Positions 29,080 to 38,404 are shown, counted from the stretch's first letter. The stretch: DNA of 64,000 nt from Chrysochromulina tobinii (GCA_001275005.1 JWZX01003364.1:1-64000); one strand, 5' to 3'. Notes: a model not told the origin generated them from the sequence alone. Translations and numbers: made by a program.

Positions 29080-29979
29080 TCACAAGACCGCGCGGGACGC
29101 AGCAGCAGCCCCAAAAATTCCCACAGCCCAGAGGCTCCACTAGGCTCGTCTCGCCGGTCGCGTCACAAGCAGCGCACTGAGGACGTGGGGCTTCAGTGCA
29201 ATCTCCTCAACGCGCCGCCGCTGAACAAGCTCAAGAAGGACCACGAGTTGACGAAGCACGAGCGACGGCCCGGCGGCGGCGGCGCAAATGACGGGGCTAG
29301 CGCTAATGACGGGGCTAATGACGCGGATGACGGGGCTAATGACGCGGCCACACACCTCGTCGTCCACCAACGGTATCAGGAATCCGTCTCCGCGGCCGCT
29401 GATTGCCGCTGATTGCCTCTGACGACACCCTTGATTGCCTCCATCATCAGGTATCAGGAATCCGTCTCCGCGGCCGCTGATTGCCGCTGATTGCCTCTGA
29501 CGACACCCTTGATTGCATCCATCATCAGGTATCAGGAATCCGTCTCCGCGGCCGCGGCGAGAGCACAGGCGAGCGTCCTGGACGCTCATCACGGCGCTCA
29601 CGCCCACAACGACGCGCGCGCGCGGCCTCTAGACGTATCGAGGATGTCGGGGGATCGGGGGGTCGCGATGACGCCTCGGGCAGCTCGCTTGATTGAGGAC
29701 AGCATGCCTTCCGACCCCGCAGGAAGGCATGGCTTCTGTGCCGCACGAGCCACCGCCGAGGACGCCGCACGCGCCGCGACCGCAGCTCCTGTGGACGCCG
29801 CAAATGCCGCCGCCGTCGCCGCCACGGACGCCATCGACGAATCTCACGGCCGGAGATCGGCACGGAGATCGCAGGGAGGTGTCGAGGCGTGCAGGGCACG
29901 GGACGGGCGGCTCGCCGGGACGGCGCGACCCCGACGATCCCGATCACGATGCCGCCATGTCGGTGGTCGGGAAGGCTAG
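27658..29979 (+). CDS. GAF-domain protein with disordered C-terminal region, three exons
   Basis: Exons 27658-28386, 28789-29372 and 29529-29979 sum to 1764 nt (587 residues), with consistent phases. The GAF domain occupies about residues 120-290: ATFLVQHETGTLHRVGDRGE, ISTGTSFAAHCARS, TSLCVPCLDHVGRVLAVIQV and, across the first splice, NDKLHGMGSFGRDDLALLQR. GAF domains bind cyclic nucleotides or other small ligands and often sit in phosphodiesterases, phytochromes or kinases. No catalytic domain follows here. The rest is Ala/Ser/Pro-rich, with TVGPS repeats (15 bp), an Ala run and a NDGAND repeat. The N-terminal 100 residues have helix-forming composition. The ligand is unknown. Confidence 0.75.
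28387..28788 (+). repeat. GAF-gene intron 1: 79-bp exon-tail/donor duplication and 22-bp repeats
   Basis: A 79-bp unit starting at 28355, 28434 and 28513 (third partial) contains the last 32 nt of exon 1, the CAG|GTGATGG donor and a TTGATTGCCTCCATCATC filler. Three equivalent donors therefore lie at 28387, 28466 and 28545. The later ones would shift the frame by one base each. Near the 3' end TGCCTCGGACTGCCCTTCAC occurs three times at a 22-bp period (28680-28735), with a degenerate unit on either side. Confidence 0.85.
29373..29528 (+). repeat. GAF-gene intron 2: two back-to-back 78-bp intron units
   Basis: Units 29373-29450 and 29451-29528, each starting GTATCAGGAATCCGTCTCC and ending GATTGCMTCCATCATCAG. 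The next exon at 29529 begins with the same 27 bases. Joined CAG|GTATCAG sites make three possible AG|GT junctions. Confidence 0.9.
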
Positions 29980-30513
29980 TTACACGTGAAGCGCAGCGGC
30001 GAGACTGACCGGTGACGGGTCGAGGGCCGTACGGCGCGCGATCTGGCCTCGGAGCTGCGGTCGCAGCGGTCGCGGCGCGACGAGCACGAAGCGCGAGGCG
30101 AGTCCGGCGTTCGTGTGAATCTGCAATCTGAATCTCTCGGCGCTTCTCGCGACCGCGTGCGCGTCCCGGCACGCGTTGTTTGATGTTTCATCATTCCCCC
30201 TGGGCCAAAGAGGCTCATCCGCGGCTCCCCTTGACCGCCCGGTATGAACAGTACTTAGTTCTGAACCAGAAAGGCAAGTTTCATCGTCAGTGCACCTTAG
30301 GAAAAGGGTCATAAGAAGATGTTACGTTAGTGTGGGTGTCTGAAGACTGAACGTCGAGAACTCGAGATCAACACACTCTCTCAGTTCCGACCACACGACT
30401 ACACCTCAACGAACTCCAGATATACTGGAGGCCCACGCCCCTCCTCAATACCTATTCCTGCGTGCCCACCAAGTGGGGAGCGAGAGTATGAACAGCCTTT
30501 TCACAGTCAATCC
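29980..30513. other. Intergenic, no gene recognised
   Basis: 5' region of the Skp1-like/LRR gene. I see no repeat or RNA gene here. Confidence 0.5.
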
Positions 30514-32853
30514 ATGAAGCGACGTCGGGTCGGCGGCGGCGGTGACAGGGGCGGCGGCGACGTCATCGGCTATGTCGGCGACGACGGCGATGTGAGGGTG
30601 CGAAGCGCCGAAGGCGAGGTGGTCGCGTGGTCCCGTTTGGCCGCGGCGCGATCGGCGGCGCTCGCCAACTGGGTGAGCGACACGGGCGGCGCCGAGGGGG
30701 CGTTCGCAACTCTGGTGCCTGCGGCTGCGCTCCGCACGCTCTCGCGCGTCGCCGAGGGCGGTGCGGAGGATGGCGGGGCGCTGGAGGGGTGCTCGCTCGC
30801 GCAGCTCGCGCAGCTGTTGCACGGCGCGCACTTTCTCGACGTGGACGTCGAGCTTCTGCGACTCCTCTCGCGTTCCCTGTGCACCGGCCACCTCGCCGGC
30901 AAGAGTGGCCCGGAGCTCGGGCGGCTGCTGGGCGTCGTAAGCGACTTCCCCACCGAGGCGGAGCGGCAGGCGGCGACGGAGGAGCCGCTGTACACGCAAG
31001 ACGCTCAGCACGACGCCACTGCACCGCGAGCGGCCGACGCACCCACACCGCCAGCGCCCGTGTGCTGGCTCTCGACGCAGCTCGTCAACGAGGACGCCCT
31101 CGAGGACGCCCTCGCGGACGCTGACGTTCCGACGCTGCGCGCGCTCAAGGGCGTGAGCCTCGCGTGGCGCGCGCGGGCGCGGCGCGTCCTGTGCACGCGG
31201 CTGTGCGCACGCATCGGCCTGCCGCTCACGAGCAACCTCGTCGAGGTGACCGAGCTCGACCTCTCGGACAGCCGCACCACCGGTCGCCTCATCGCCGACG
31301 CGGTCGACGCATCGCGCGGGCTGCCCAACCTGGCAAAGGTGACGGGGCTGGGCGGCTTCGAGGTGGACGTGGCCGCGCTGAGGCGCGTGGCGTCTTCGGA
31401 TGTATCGGAAGAATATGAAGATGGTACGCAACCGTATCCGATGGCAGGGGTGCGCGCGTGCATCCGCGGCGAGGGCGAGGCGTCGATGGAAGTGCTGCTC
31501 GCCGCGTGCATGCTGCGCGACGGTGAGGCGCACGTGCCGGTGAACGCGTTCTTCGGGGACACGTCGATGACGTCGATGGCGCTGCCCGCAGGCCTCACCA
31601 GCATCGGTAGGAGCGCCTTCGATTGCTGCTCCTCGATGACATCGATCCAGCTGCCCGCCGGCCTCATGAGCATCAGTGAGTACGCCTTCGCTAACTGCTC
31701 CTCGATGACGTCGATCGCGCTGCCCGCCAGCCTCACGAGGCTCGGTGGGGGCGCCTTCTATGGCTGCTCCTTGTTGACGTCAATCGCGCTGCCCGCTGGC
31801 CTCATGAGCATTGGTGTGAACGCCTTCTACAGCTGCTCCTCGTTGACGTCGATCGAGCTGCCCGCCAGCCTCACGAGCATCGGTGAGCGCGGCTTTTCTG
31901 GCTGCTCCTCGATGACATCGATCCAGCTGCCCGCCGGCCTCACGAGCATCAGTGAGAGCGCCTTCGAGGACTGCTCCTCGTTGACGTCAATCGCGCTGCC
32001 CGCCAGCCTCACGAGCCTCGGTGGGGGCGCCTTCCGTGGCTGCTCCTCGATGACGTCGATCGCGCTGCCCGCCAGCCTCACAAGCATCGGTGAGCGCGCC
32101 TTTTCTGGCTGTTCCTCGTTGACGTCGATCCAGCTGCCCGCCGGCCTCACGAGCCTCAGTGAGTACGCCTTCGAGGACTGCTCCTCGATGACGTCGATCG
32201 CGCTGCCCGCCGGCCTCATGAGCATCGGTGAGGGCGTCTTCTGGGGCTGCTCCTCGTTGACGTTGATCGCGCTGCCCGCCTGCCTCACGAGCCTCGGTGG
32301 GAGCGCCTTCTCTGGCTGCTCCTCGATGACGTTGATCGAACTGCCCGCCGGCCTCACAAGCCTTGGTGTGTTTGCCTTCGCTGGCTGCTCCTCGTTGACG
32401 TCGATTGCACTGCCCGCTGGCCTCACGAGCCTCCGTGGTTATGCCTTTGATGGCTGCTCCTCGTTGACTTCGATCGAGCTGCCCGCCGGCCTCACTAGCC
32501 TCGGTGTGGGCGCCTTTCGTGGCTGCTCCTCAATAACGTCGATTGCGCTGCCCGCCGGCCTCACAAGCCTCGGTGTGTTCGCCTTCGCTGGCTGCTCCTC
32601 GTTGACATCGATCAAGCTGCCCGCTGGCCTCACGAGCCTTGGTAATGGTGCCTTCTATCGCTGCTCCTCGTTGACGTCGATCGAGCTGCCTGCCGGCCTC
32701 ACGAGCCTTGGTGATTATGCCTTCGATGGCTGCTCCTCGTTGACATCGATCGAGCTGCCCGCCGGCCTCACGAGCATCGGTGATCATGCCTTCCATGGCT
32801 GCTCCTTTGTCGTTGATCGAGATGCCTGGAGAGCTTTGATGACAGCACTCTGA
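30514..32853 (+). CDS. Skp1-like N-terminus fused to 18 BspA-type leucine-rich repeats
   Basis: 779 residues, ATG at 30514. Residues about 20-150 resemble Skp1/POZ: an S-x2-L-like strand, then AQLLHGAHFLDVDVELLRLL and TGHLAGKSGPELGRLLGV followed by FPTEAERQA, like the Skp1 dimerisation/F-box-binding helices. Residues 195-300 are an unassigned helical region. From about 345, eighteen near-identical 23-residue repeats (SSLTSIELPAGLTSLGxxAF) match LRR_5/BspA repeats. The 69-bp repeat is highly uniform at DNA level (31560-32815), suggesting recent expansion or conversion. BspA LRRs mediate binding; a substrate-receptor role in ubiquitin ligation is a speculation from the Skp1-like part. No signal peptide, so intracellular. 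Confidence 0.75.
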   Translation: MKRRRVGGGGDRGGGDVIGYVGDDGDVRVRSAEGEVVAWSRLAAARSAALANWVSDTGGAEGAFATLVPAAALRTLSRVAEGGAEDGGALEGCSLAQLAQLLHGAHFLDVDVELLRLLSRSLCTGHLAGKSGPELGRLLGVVSDFPTEAERQAATEEPLYTQDAQHDATAPRAADAPTPPAPVCWLSTQLVNEDALEDALADADVPTLRALKGVSLAWRARARRVLCTRLCARIGLPLTSNLVEVTELDLSDSRTTGRLIADAVDASRGLPNLAKVTGLGGFEVDVAALRRVASSDVSEEYEDGTQPYPMAGVRACIRGEGEASMEVLLAACMLRDGEAHVPVNAFFGDTSMTSMALPAGLTSIGRSAFDCCSSMTSIQLPAGLMSISEYAFANCSSMTSIALPASLTRLGGGAFYGCSLLTSIALPAGLMSIGVNAFYSCSSLTSIELPASLTSIGERGFSGCSSMTSIQLPAGLTSISESAFEDCSSLTSIALPASLTSLGGGAFRGCSSMTSIALPASLTSIGERAFSGCSSLTSIQLPAGLTSLSEYAFEDCSSMTSIALPAGLMSIGEGVFWGCSSLTLIALPACLTSLGGSAFSGCSSMTLIELPAGLTSLGVFAFAGCSSLTSIALPAGLTSLRGYAFDGCSSLTSIELPAGLTSLGVGAFRGCSSITSIALPAGLTSLGVFAFAGCSSLTSIKLPAGLTSLGNGAFYRCSSLTSIELPAGLTSLGDYAFDGCSSLTSIELPAGLTSIGDHAFHGCSFVVDRDAWRALMTAL

Positions 32854-33244
32854 GGTCCGCCAGAGTGCCTCCCACGCAGCGCCATCCTTTGCTTTGCACT
32901 AGCTTCTGCCATCGAAAACAATGGTCACATGGAGTGACCCTTAAGCCACATGCTGGCTACAGAGTACACATGCGGGCCTCGCACAGGGCTGGTAGGACGA
33001 TTGTACCGGTATGTGCTGTGGTGCTGTACTGTATTCCATCTGTAATGAGTGCTTCTACTACCGCGACCACTACGGGAGTGTTGCTGCGACACGAGAAGTG
33101 TTGTCTTGTCTTGTCTTGAGGGGGGGGGTCTTGAAACTTGATTTCCCCACGAAGTTCCTCCAGTAACATGATGTGAGAGAGGAGGCGACGCGCCCCCGCC
33201 CCCGCCCCCAGCCGCCGCGCGCCTCCGCCCGCTCGCCATTTCCC
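32854..33244. other. Intergenic, no gene recognised
   Basis: Contains a G run at 33120-33128. The frame of the next gene is open from 33173 but has no ATG until 33245. Confidence 0.5.
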
Positions 33245-35368
33245 ATGCAGCACAGTGGGCCAGCGTGGTTCCGTGACCTCTTCGGCTTCGACGAGAGCAG
33301 CACGTGGGGAGAAAACGTAAACCACTTCCAGATGGATGGCGATACGCTCGTGTGCAGGACCGCTCCGCAGTTTCCAAGGCAGTTCGTTGGGCGTTTCGAG
33401 TGCCCGTCTGTCGCCGAACTGCGCAGCAAGCTGGCCGCCGCACCGGGTGCGGCGGCGCCTTCGGCTGGCCTTAGTTTCGCGCACCTTGCCGCGCCGGCGG
33501 GCGTCGGGCCGCTACACTACGAGCCGAGTAATGCCGGTGCAGTCTTCCAGGCGGCCAGTCAGTTCAACTGCCTCGAGATGACGAGCCCCAGCGTGTCGCC
33601 CGCTGCTGGCGTTGGCATCTACATCAACGACAGGACCCAGGGCCCCGCGTGTGCGCTCGCGTGCCCGGCCGCGACCGTGTATCGCAACTACCTCGTGCAG
33701 CACGAGGGCAACACAGGGCAGTACCCCGTGCAGATTGACACCCTGAAGGCGGTGGGCGTGGCCGTCGGCAACGGCGACGGGCGCTACTGGGTCATGCAGA
33801 ACGGCTACGCGATGCCGGTGGGGCGCGACTCGTTGACCGAGCTCGCCGCACGCCTGAGGACGGAGCCCAACCTGGTCGAGCAGGCCGAGGCCGCGCTGCG
33901 CGTCGGCGTGCACTGGGAGACCTCGGTGGCGCCGCCGCTCGAGCACCGCGTGTGCCAAGTGTACGCATCCGCGCTGCCCTGCGCCTACGCGCGCGGGCCG
34001 CCAGAGAGAGACTGGGAACCCTTTGCGCGCCTCGTGCTGCGCGCTGCGTACGAGGCCACGCTCGCCGTCGGAGCTGTACGCTCCTTGGAAGCTGGAGGCG
34101 CGCGCGTCAAGTGCTACCTGACAGCCCTCGGCGGCGGCGTCTTCGGCAACCGGTACGAATGGATCCGCGATGCAATCCTCCATGCGCTCAATCTGTACCA
34201 GGACTGGCCGCTCGATGTGGTGCTAGTACACTATGGCTCACGCGTCGATGCGAACTGGGCCCGTGACTTGCTAAGTGACTTGCCAAGGCAGCCGGCGCTC
34301 AAGACGGCGCCCGCGCCCGCGTCCGCGCCGGCGCCCGCGTCCACGCCCGCGTCCGCGTCCGCGCCTGCGCCCGCGCCGCCCGCGTCCGCGTCCGCGCCGT
34401 CGCCAGAAGCTGCATTAGGCGCAGCGGCAGCTGTCGGCATGCAAGGCGGGTCTCCGAACGCCATCGATGCCGTCAAGAACCGCGAGCCATCGGCTGCGCC
34501 CGGCCAGGGCAAGCAGGACATGACGGAAGCCTCACTCGCGGCGGCGGCGCCCGAGCAGCAGAAGCAGCTCCTCGGCGAGCGCCTCTTCCCGCTCATCTCC
34601 CAGGTTCAGCCGGCCTTTGCCGGCAAGATCACGGGCATGCTCCTCGAAATGGACAACGGCGAGCTGCTCAACCTGCTCGAGTCGCCCGAAGCGCTCAACG
34701 CCAAGATCACGGAGGCAGTCTCAGCGCTCGAGATGCACGCCGCCGAGGGCGAGCAGCAGAAGCAGCTCCTCGGCGAGTGCCTCTTCCCGCTCATCTCCCA
34801 GGTGCAGCCAGCCTTTGCCGGCAAGATCATGAGCATGCTCCTCGAAATGGACAACGGCGAGCTGCACAACCTGCTCGTGTCGCCCGAAGCGCTCAACGCC
34901 AAGATCGTGGAGGCAGTCTCAGCGCTCGAGATGCACGAGAGCGGCATGAAGGATGTCGCCCCCGAGCCTGCCGTCGTCTGGATTCCGAGTGGCAAGTTTG
35001 GCGACAGGCGCTGCCGCGATGGCGGCGCGTGCCACAACGCGAAGTGCGGCTTCGCGCATCCGAGTGACTGGGTGCATTACCATGGCGAGTACCTTGGCTA
35101 CGTGACGAGCCCGTGGTTGGATTGGTCGGGGCCGACAGCGGAGGATGCATGGCAGGGAGGTGAATATGGTGGTGGCGAGCTCAATGAGGAGGAGAGTGCG
35201 TGGCTCGAGCATCAGATCCAGCAGCAGATGGCGCTCCACGATGATGAGCAGCTCGATGAGCAGCTCGAGCAGCAGATGGCGCTCAACGAGGAGCAGCAGC
35301 TCGATGAGGAGGAGAGTGCGTGGCTCGAGCAGCAGATTGATGGCGCTCCACGAGGAGGAGCAGCGTAA
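33245..35368 (+). CDS. Macro-like N-terminal domain, two MLLE (PABC) domains and CCCH zinc finger
   Basis: ATG at 33245; 707 residues. The first about 330 residues contain VFQAASQFNCLEMTSP, GPACALACPAATVYRNYLV and YLTALGGGVFGNRYEWIRDA, with the glycine loop and order of a macrodomain-like fold. An Ala/Pro/Ser linker follows. Two copies (about residues 437-495 and 503-562) of KQLLGERLFPLISQVQPAFA...KITGMLLEMDNGELLNLLES match the MLLE domain of poly(A)-binding protein, including the KITGMLLE signature. MLLE binds PAM2 peptides of mRNA-decay and translation factors. About residue 588, CRDGGACHNAKCGFAH is a C-x5-C-x4-C-x3-H zinc finger, which binds RNA. The tail is Glu/Gln-rich. I infer a cytoplasmic mRNA-regulation protein. 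Confidence 0.78.
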   Translation: MQHSGPAWFRDLFGFDESSTWGENVNHFQMDGDTLVCRTAPQFPRQFVGRFECPSVAELRSKLAAAPGAAAPSAGLSFAHLAAPAGVGPLHYEPSNAGAVFQAASQFNCLEMTSPSVSPAAGVGIYINDRTQGPACALACPAATVYRNYLVQHEGNTGQYPVQIDTLKAVGVAVGNGDGRYWVMQNGYAMPVGRDSLTELAARLRTEPNLVEQAEAALRVGVHWETSVAPPLEHRVCQVYASALPCAYARGPPERDWEPFARLVLRAAYEATLAVGAVRSLEAGGARVKCYLTALGGGVFGNRYEWIRDAILHALNLYQDWPLDVVLVHYGSRVDANWARDLLSDLPRQPALKTAPAPASAPAPASTPASASAPAPAPPASASAPSPEAALGAAAAVGMQGGSPNAIDAVKNREPSAAPGQGKQDMTEASLAAAAPEQQKQLLGERLFPLISQVQPAFAGKITGMLLEMDNGELLNLLESPEALNAKITEAVSALEMHAAEGEQQKQLLGECLFPLISQVQPAFAGKIMSMLLEMDNGELHNLLVSPEALNAKIVEAVSALEMHESGMKDVAPEPAVVWIPSGKFGDRRCRDGGACHNAKCGFAHPSDWVHYHGEYLGYVTSPWLDWSGPTAEDAWQGGEYGGGELNEEESAWLEHQIQQQMALHDDEQLDEQLEQQMALNEEQQLDEEESAWLEQQIDGAPRGGAA
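34552..34945 (+). repeat. Tandem duplication of the MLLE-coding segment
   Basis: About 186 bp at 34554-34740 is repeated at 34755-34940 with few changes (CTCGGCGAGCGCCTCTTCCC versus CTCGGCGAGTGCCTCTTCCC). The duplication is in frame. Confidence 0.9.
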
Positions 35369-35589
35369 GTAAGTCTCTACGATTACGCCGCTGTGCAGCA
35401 TCGACTCACCTGGCAAGGGTACGGGACCTAAGCACGGCATGCTAACCCAAGCACGGCCAAGCACGGCACGAGACCTCCATGCTAAAGGGGAGGAGCAGCG
35501 AGGTGCATGAGGAGGACAGCTAGTATTGCCGCGTACACCCCCCCCGCACCAGCGACAATCGCGGTGTGTCGCGACGGACATTGTTCACT

Positions 35590-36535
35590 TTAGCGACTAT
35601 GAGTCCATACTAGAAGGTTCAATCGAATGTTTATTAACAGTTTATACAGTGCGATGTCCTCCGCTGAGCGTGCGCTGATCAAGGCCTGCGCAGCAGCGAC
35701 GCATTGCAGCGACGCCGAGATGGGGTACGTCGACAAGGAGGCATTCGTACTATCAGGCCTCTGCAGGCTCAGCGTCCGAAGAGGGTGGCCGTTACGAAAC
35801 AGCGTGCCGAGCTGCACGTTGATGAGCTGGATCGACTCGTCGTACCGCTCTGTCAACCCAAAAAGCGTCCGTTTTCATAGCGTCTCCATGGCGAGCTCGA
35901 GCAACTGCTTCTCATTCCCCGGGTAGGCCGGAGACGACGCTAACGAGCCGTCGCATGCACGTGGTGCCAGCTGCCTGACCATGCGATTGTGGGCACAGTT
36001 CGCGTTCACCGCGAGCCACTCTTCAAACGTGGCTCGCGGTGAACTTCGCGGTGAACTCACAAGTGGCATCGGCTCACCGATCCAGCGCTGGGTCGGCATC
36101 AAGACGGAGCCGTTGCAATGTCCTGGCGCGTAATGCTTCCAAGCGCTTCCGTGGCACGGCACTTGGCCGCCCAGGTGGTGGAACTCAGAGTACAGACGTT
36201 GTGCTGGCTTCCGAAGCATGGTCTGGAGAAACATTTCATCGTACATCGCCTGGTTCCTTCGCTTTAAGCTGAGTGCTGCGCACGAGGCGATGCGCGGTGG
36301 TATAATTATGGCGGCGCGGGAGGTCGATGTGGGGCATGCGGTGGGCCGGTGGATCCAGCTTTGGCGACCGATGCTTATGAGAACTGACCGACGAAATGAT
36401 GCGAGACGCGTTGTTGAGCAGCGGAATGCCATCCTTGAAGACATCATATCCGAGGACGCCGAAAAAGAGACATGCGAGGAAGGAGGAAAGCAGGACGATG
36501 AGCTGCTTGAGTTTCGCCGGTGATGGGTTATACAT
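35590..36535 (-). pseudogene. Membrane-anchored sulfotransferase-like gene with a frameshift and an in-frame TGA
   Basis: The ATG at 36535 opens a frame with a type II signal anchor (KQLIVLLSSFLACLFFGVLG). About 36240-36260 the sequence must shift by one base to continue as YDEMFLQTMLRKPAQRLYSE and FHHLGGQVPCHGSAW, then NCAHNRMVRQLAP. A TGA at 35877-35875 interrupts ELAMETL*KRTLFGLTERYD, after which the conserved FGLTERYDES and QLINVQLGTLF continue in the same frame to 35590. LRxPxxRLYSEF and FGLTERYDES are typical of Golgi carbohydrate sulfotransferases. The 5'-phosphosulfate loop PKTGGTS is not visible. Two lesions favour a pseudogene; a hidden short intron could remove the first. Confidence 0.65.
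36004..36044. other. Perfect 16-bp inverted repeat inside the sulfotransferase frame
   Basis: GTTCACCGCGAGCCAC, a 9-base loop, and GTGGCTCGCGGTGAAC. A further half copy (TTCGCGGTGAACTC) follows. It could be a local palindromic duplication. Confidence 0.85.
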
Positions 36536-36762
36536 GCGCGGCCGGTTTTTACAAGCCGATGTCGCAGAAGAGGGCTTTACGAGATGCTCTTTCCCGACAA
36601 CATGGGAAAAGACGTGCTAGGTTGAGAGGTGTGAAGATTGAATTTGAATCGACGGGACGCCGTTTCGACACTCGGCTCGAGTCTCGCTGGGCTTTCCACA
36701 GGAGAATAGGTCAGCTCATCAAGAGAGAAGTGTGAAGACACGTATCGAAACTTGATCTGAAA

Positions 36763-37662
36763 ATGGCAGTCATCAGCGTCAGTCGTACGGCGCTGCTCCT
36801 CGCCGCGGCCGCGCCTCCGAGCGCGCGCAGAAGCACGCCGCTCTCGTTGCTCATCCCGAGGCGCACTGCATCGGCGCCAGAGCTGCCCAAGACGGTGGAT
36901 CCGGTTGATGACCCCATCTACCGCGACGAGCTTTGGCTCGACTCGGGGCATGTACGGTATGCCGATGGCTTGCACGGCGCCGGTGTCGGATACTGTGCAT
37001 CGTTCAGCATAAATACGCGCGCCGGTAACCACTCGCGAGCAATCCTCATCCTGGACGCGGCGCCGCGGCCCGATGAGGAGGCTCTCTGTGCACTCGCCGG
37101 CAAGGTGGCACTCTCGTGCGAGTGCGTCGCATTGGTGCCACTGCTGCGCGGCGGCGCGGCCCAGTGGCCGGCGGAGCGGCTAGCGAGCGAGGCATGGGCC
37201 GCGACGTCGTACCTCAACGGCGCCTTCGGAGCGGAGACCCTCGCGATTGTGGCTGTCGGCGCGACCGCATCCACGACGCTCGCGCTGCTCTCTGCGGGCG
37301 CACTGGACGCGCATGCATGCATCGCCCTGTGCCCGAGCGGCGACCCGGCGAGCGCCGCGCGCGCGGCGCGCGAGCTCCCAGTGCCGCTCCTCGCGCTGTG
37401 CGCGGGCGACGCAGACGGCATCGCGCACGCGACGACGCTCCGCGAGAGCCTCTCCCTTAACTCTCGCCTTCGCTCTGACTTTTATGTGAACGGTTTCGAA
37501 GGCCGCTCGGCCGCGTTTGTGCTGGGCCCGCAGGACGCGACGGACGCAAAGGCTGCCGAGCGCGCCCTCGCGCTGCTCCAGGGATGGGTCGACCGGTACT
37601 GCCCCGAGAGGCTCTCTCGTAGCCAAACGGCTCGAGAGATCGACGATGACGACCAAGCATGA
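36763..37662 (+). CDS. Alpha/beta-hydrolase-like (dienelactone-hydrolase type) protein
   Basis: ATG at 36763; 299 residues. The first 45 residues are rich in Ser, Arg and Ala (MAVISVSRTALLLAAAAPPS), as in algal transit peptides. After that, strands such as RAILILDA, CVALVPLL, ETLAIVAVGATASTTLALL and VPLLALCAGDADGI fit the order of an alpha/beta-hydrolase: core sheet, nucleophile elbow region and an Asp-bearing strand. The usual G-x-S-x-G elbow reads VGATASTTL, so the nucleophile is unclear and activity may be lost. A possible plastid or mitochondrial location is inferred from composition. Confidence 0.5.
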   Translation: MAVISVSRTALLLAAAAPPSARRSTPLSLLIPRRTASAPELPKTVDPVDDPIYRDELWLDSGHVRYADGLHGAGVGYCASFSINTRAGNHSRAILILDAAPRPDEEALCALAGKVALSCECVALVPLLRGGAAQWPAERLASEAWAATSYLNGAFGAETLAIVAVGATASTTLALLSAGALDAHACIALCPSGDPASAARAARELPVPLLALCAGDADGIAHATTLRESLSLNSRLRSDFYVNGFEGRSAAFVLGPQDATDAKAAERALALLQGWVDRYCPERLSRSQTAREIDDDDQA

Positions 37663-37891
37663 GCCACGGACCCATGACCCCGGGGGCCCCGAGACACACA
37701 GTCACAGTGCAGTGAAGCCTCACGTAACGTCCGGCTCGGGCCTCAAGTGGGGTACTGCCAGTTAGTTTTAACTGACTCGCGACATCGGTGCCGGTACCGG
37801 TTCGTCCCCCCGGTGTCTTTTTACCGGTAAACGAAACTTCTTCACGCGCTCCACGATCGCACACGGCCTCTTCTGCTCACAGAGGGCCCGG

Positions 37892-38404
37892 ATGGAGGAG
37901 CAGTCCAAGCTCGCGCAGCTCGAGGCGACGATCATCGAGCAGTGCGACAACCTCACGTGGGTCGTCACAGGGATCTTCGTTCTCTCCATCTTCCTGACCA
38001 TCCTACGGCCTGACCCGACGCTCGCGATCTGCCTCTTTGCCTTCTACGGTGCGCACACGCGCTCCTATGGTGCGATTCGCTCCTTTTGGTTCTTCACGCT
38101 CGTCACGGTGCTCGTCGACGTGCTCTGGCTGCTCGCCTACAGCCCGCTGCGCCCGATGGAGTGGGACACGCTGCAACAGCTCGCCCGAAAGGACCAGATG
38201 TCCGTGACGCTCTCCGTGCTGAACCTCGTGTACAAGTTGCTCGCTGTGTACAACGCCGTGCAGCTGCAGCTCGCGTTGACGGAGCGCGAGGAGCTCATCA
38301 GGAGGATGGAGCTTGAGGCCGGCCTTGGCATCAAGAGGACGGGCCTCGAGGCCGGTCTCGGAAGCGCGCCGTTCGCCGCATCGTCCAGCACTGCTCTCGT
38401 GTAG
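37892..38404 (+). CDS. Small four-helix membrane protein (AGTRAP-like, tentative)
   Basis: 170 residues, ATG at 37892. Hydrophobic segments: TWVVTGIFVLSIFLTIL, PTLAICLFAFYGA, SFWFFTLVTVLVDVLWLLAY and SVLNLVYKLLAVYNAV. The last two with their spacing resemble the angiotensin-receptor-associated protein (AGTRAP) family. The C-terminus contains two EAGLG units and a Ser/Ala end. No neighbour supports a function. Confidence 0.5.
   Translation: MEEQSKLAQLEATIIEQCDNLTWVVTGIFVLSIFLTILRPDPTLAICLFAFYGAHTRSYGAIRSFWFFTLVTVLVDVLWLLAYSPLRPMEWDTLQQLARKDQMSVTLSVLNLVYKLLAVYNAVQLQLALTEREELIRRMELEAGLGIKRTGLEAGLGSAPFAASSSTALV

Noticed and set aside
33173-33244. Extended N-terminus of the MLLE/CCCH protein
   Set aside because: It starts with GTG and is Arg/Pro low-complexity; the first ATG is at 33245.
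35875-35877. TGA in the sulfotransferase as selenocysteine
   Set aside because: The position is not known to be catalytic in sulfotransferases and a second frameshift exists, so gene decay or sequence error is simpler; kept only as something to check.
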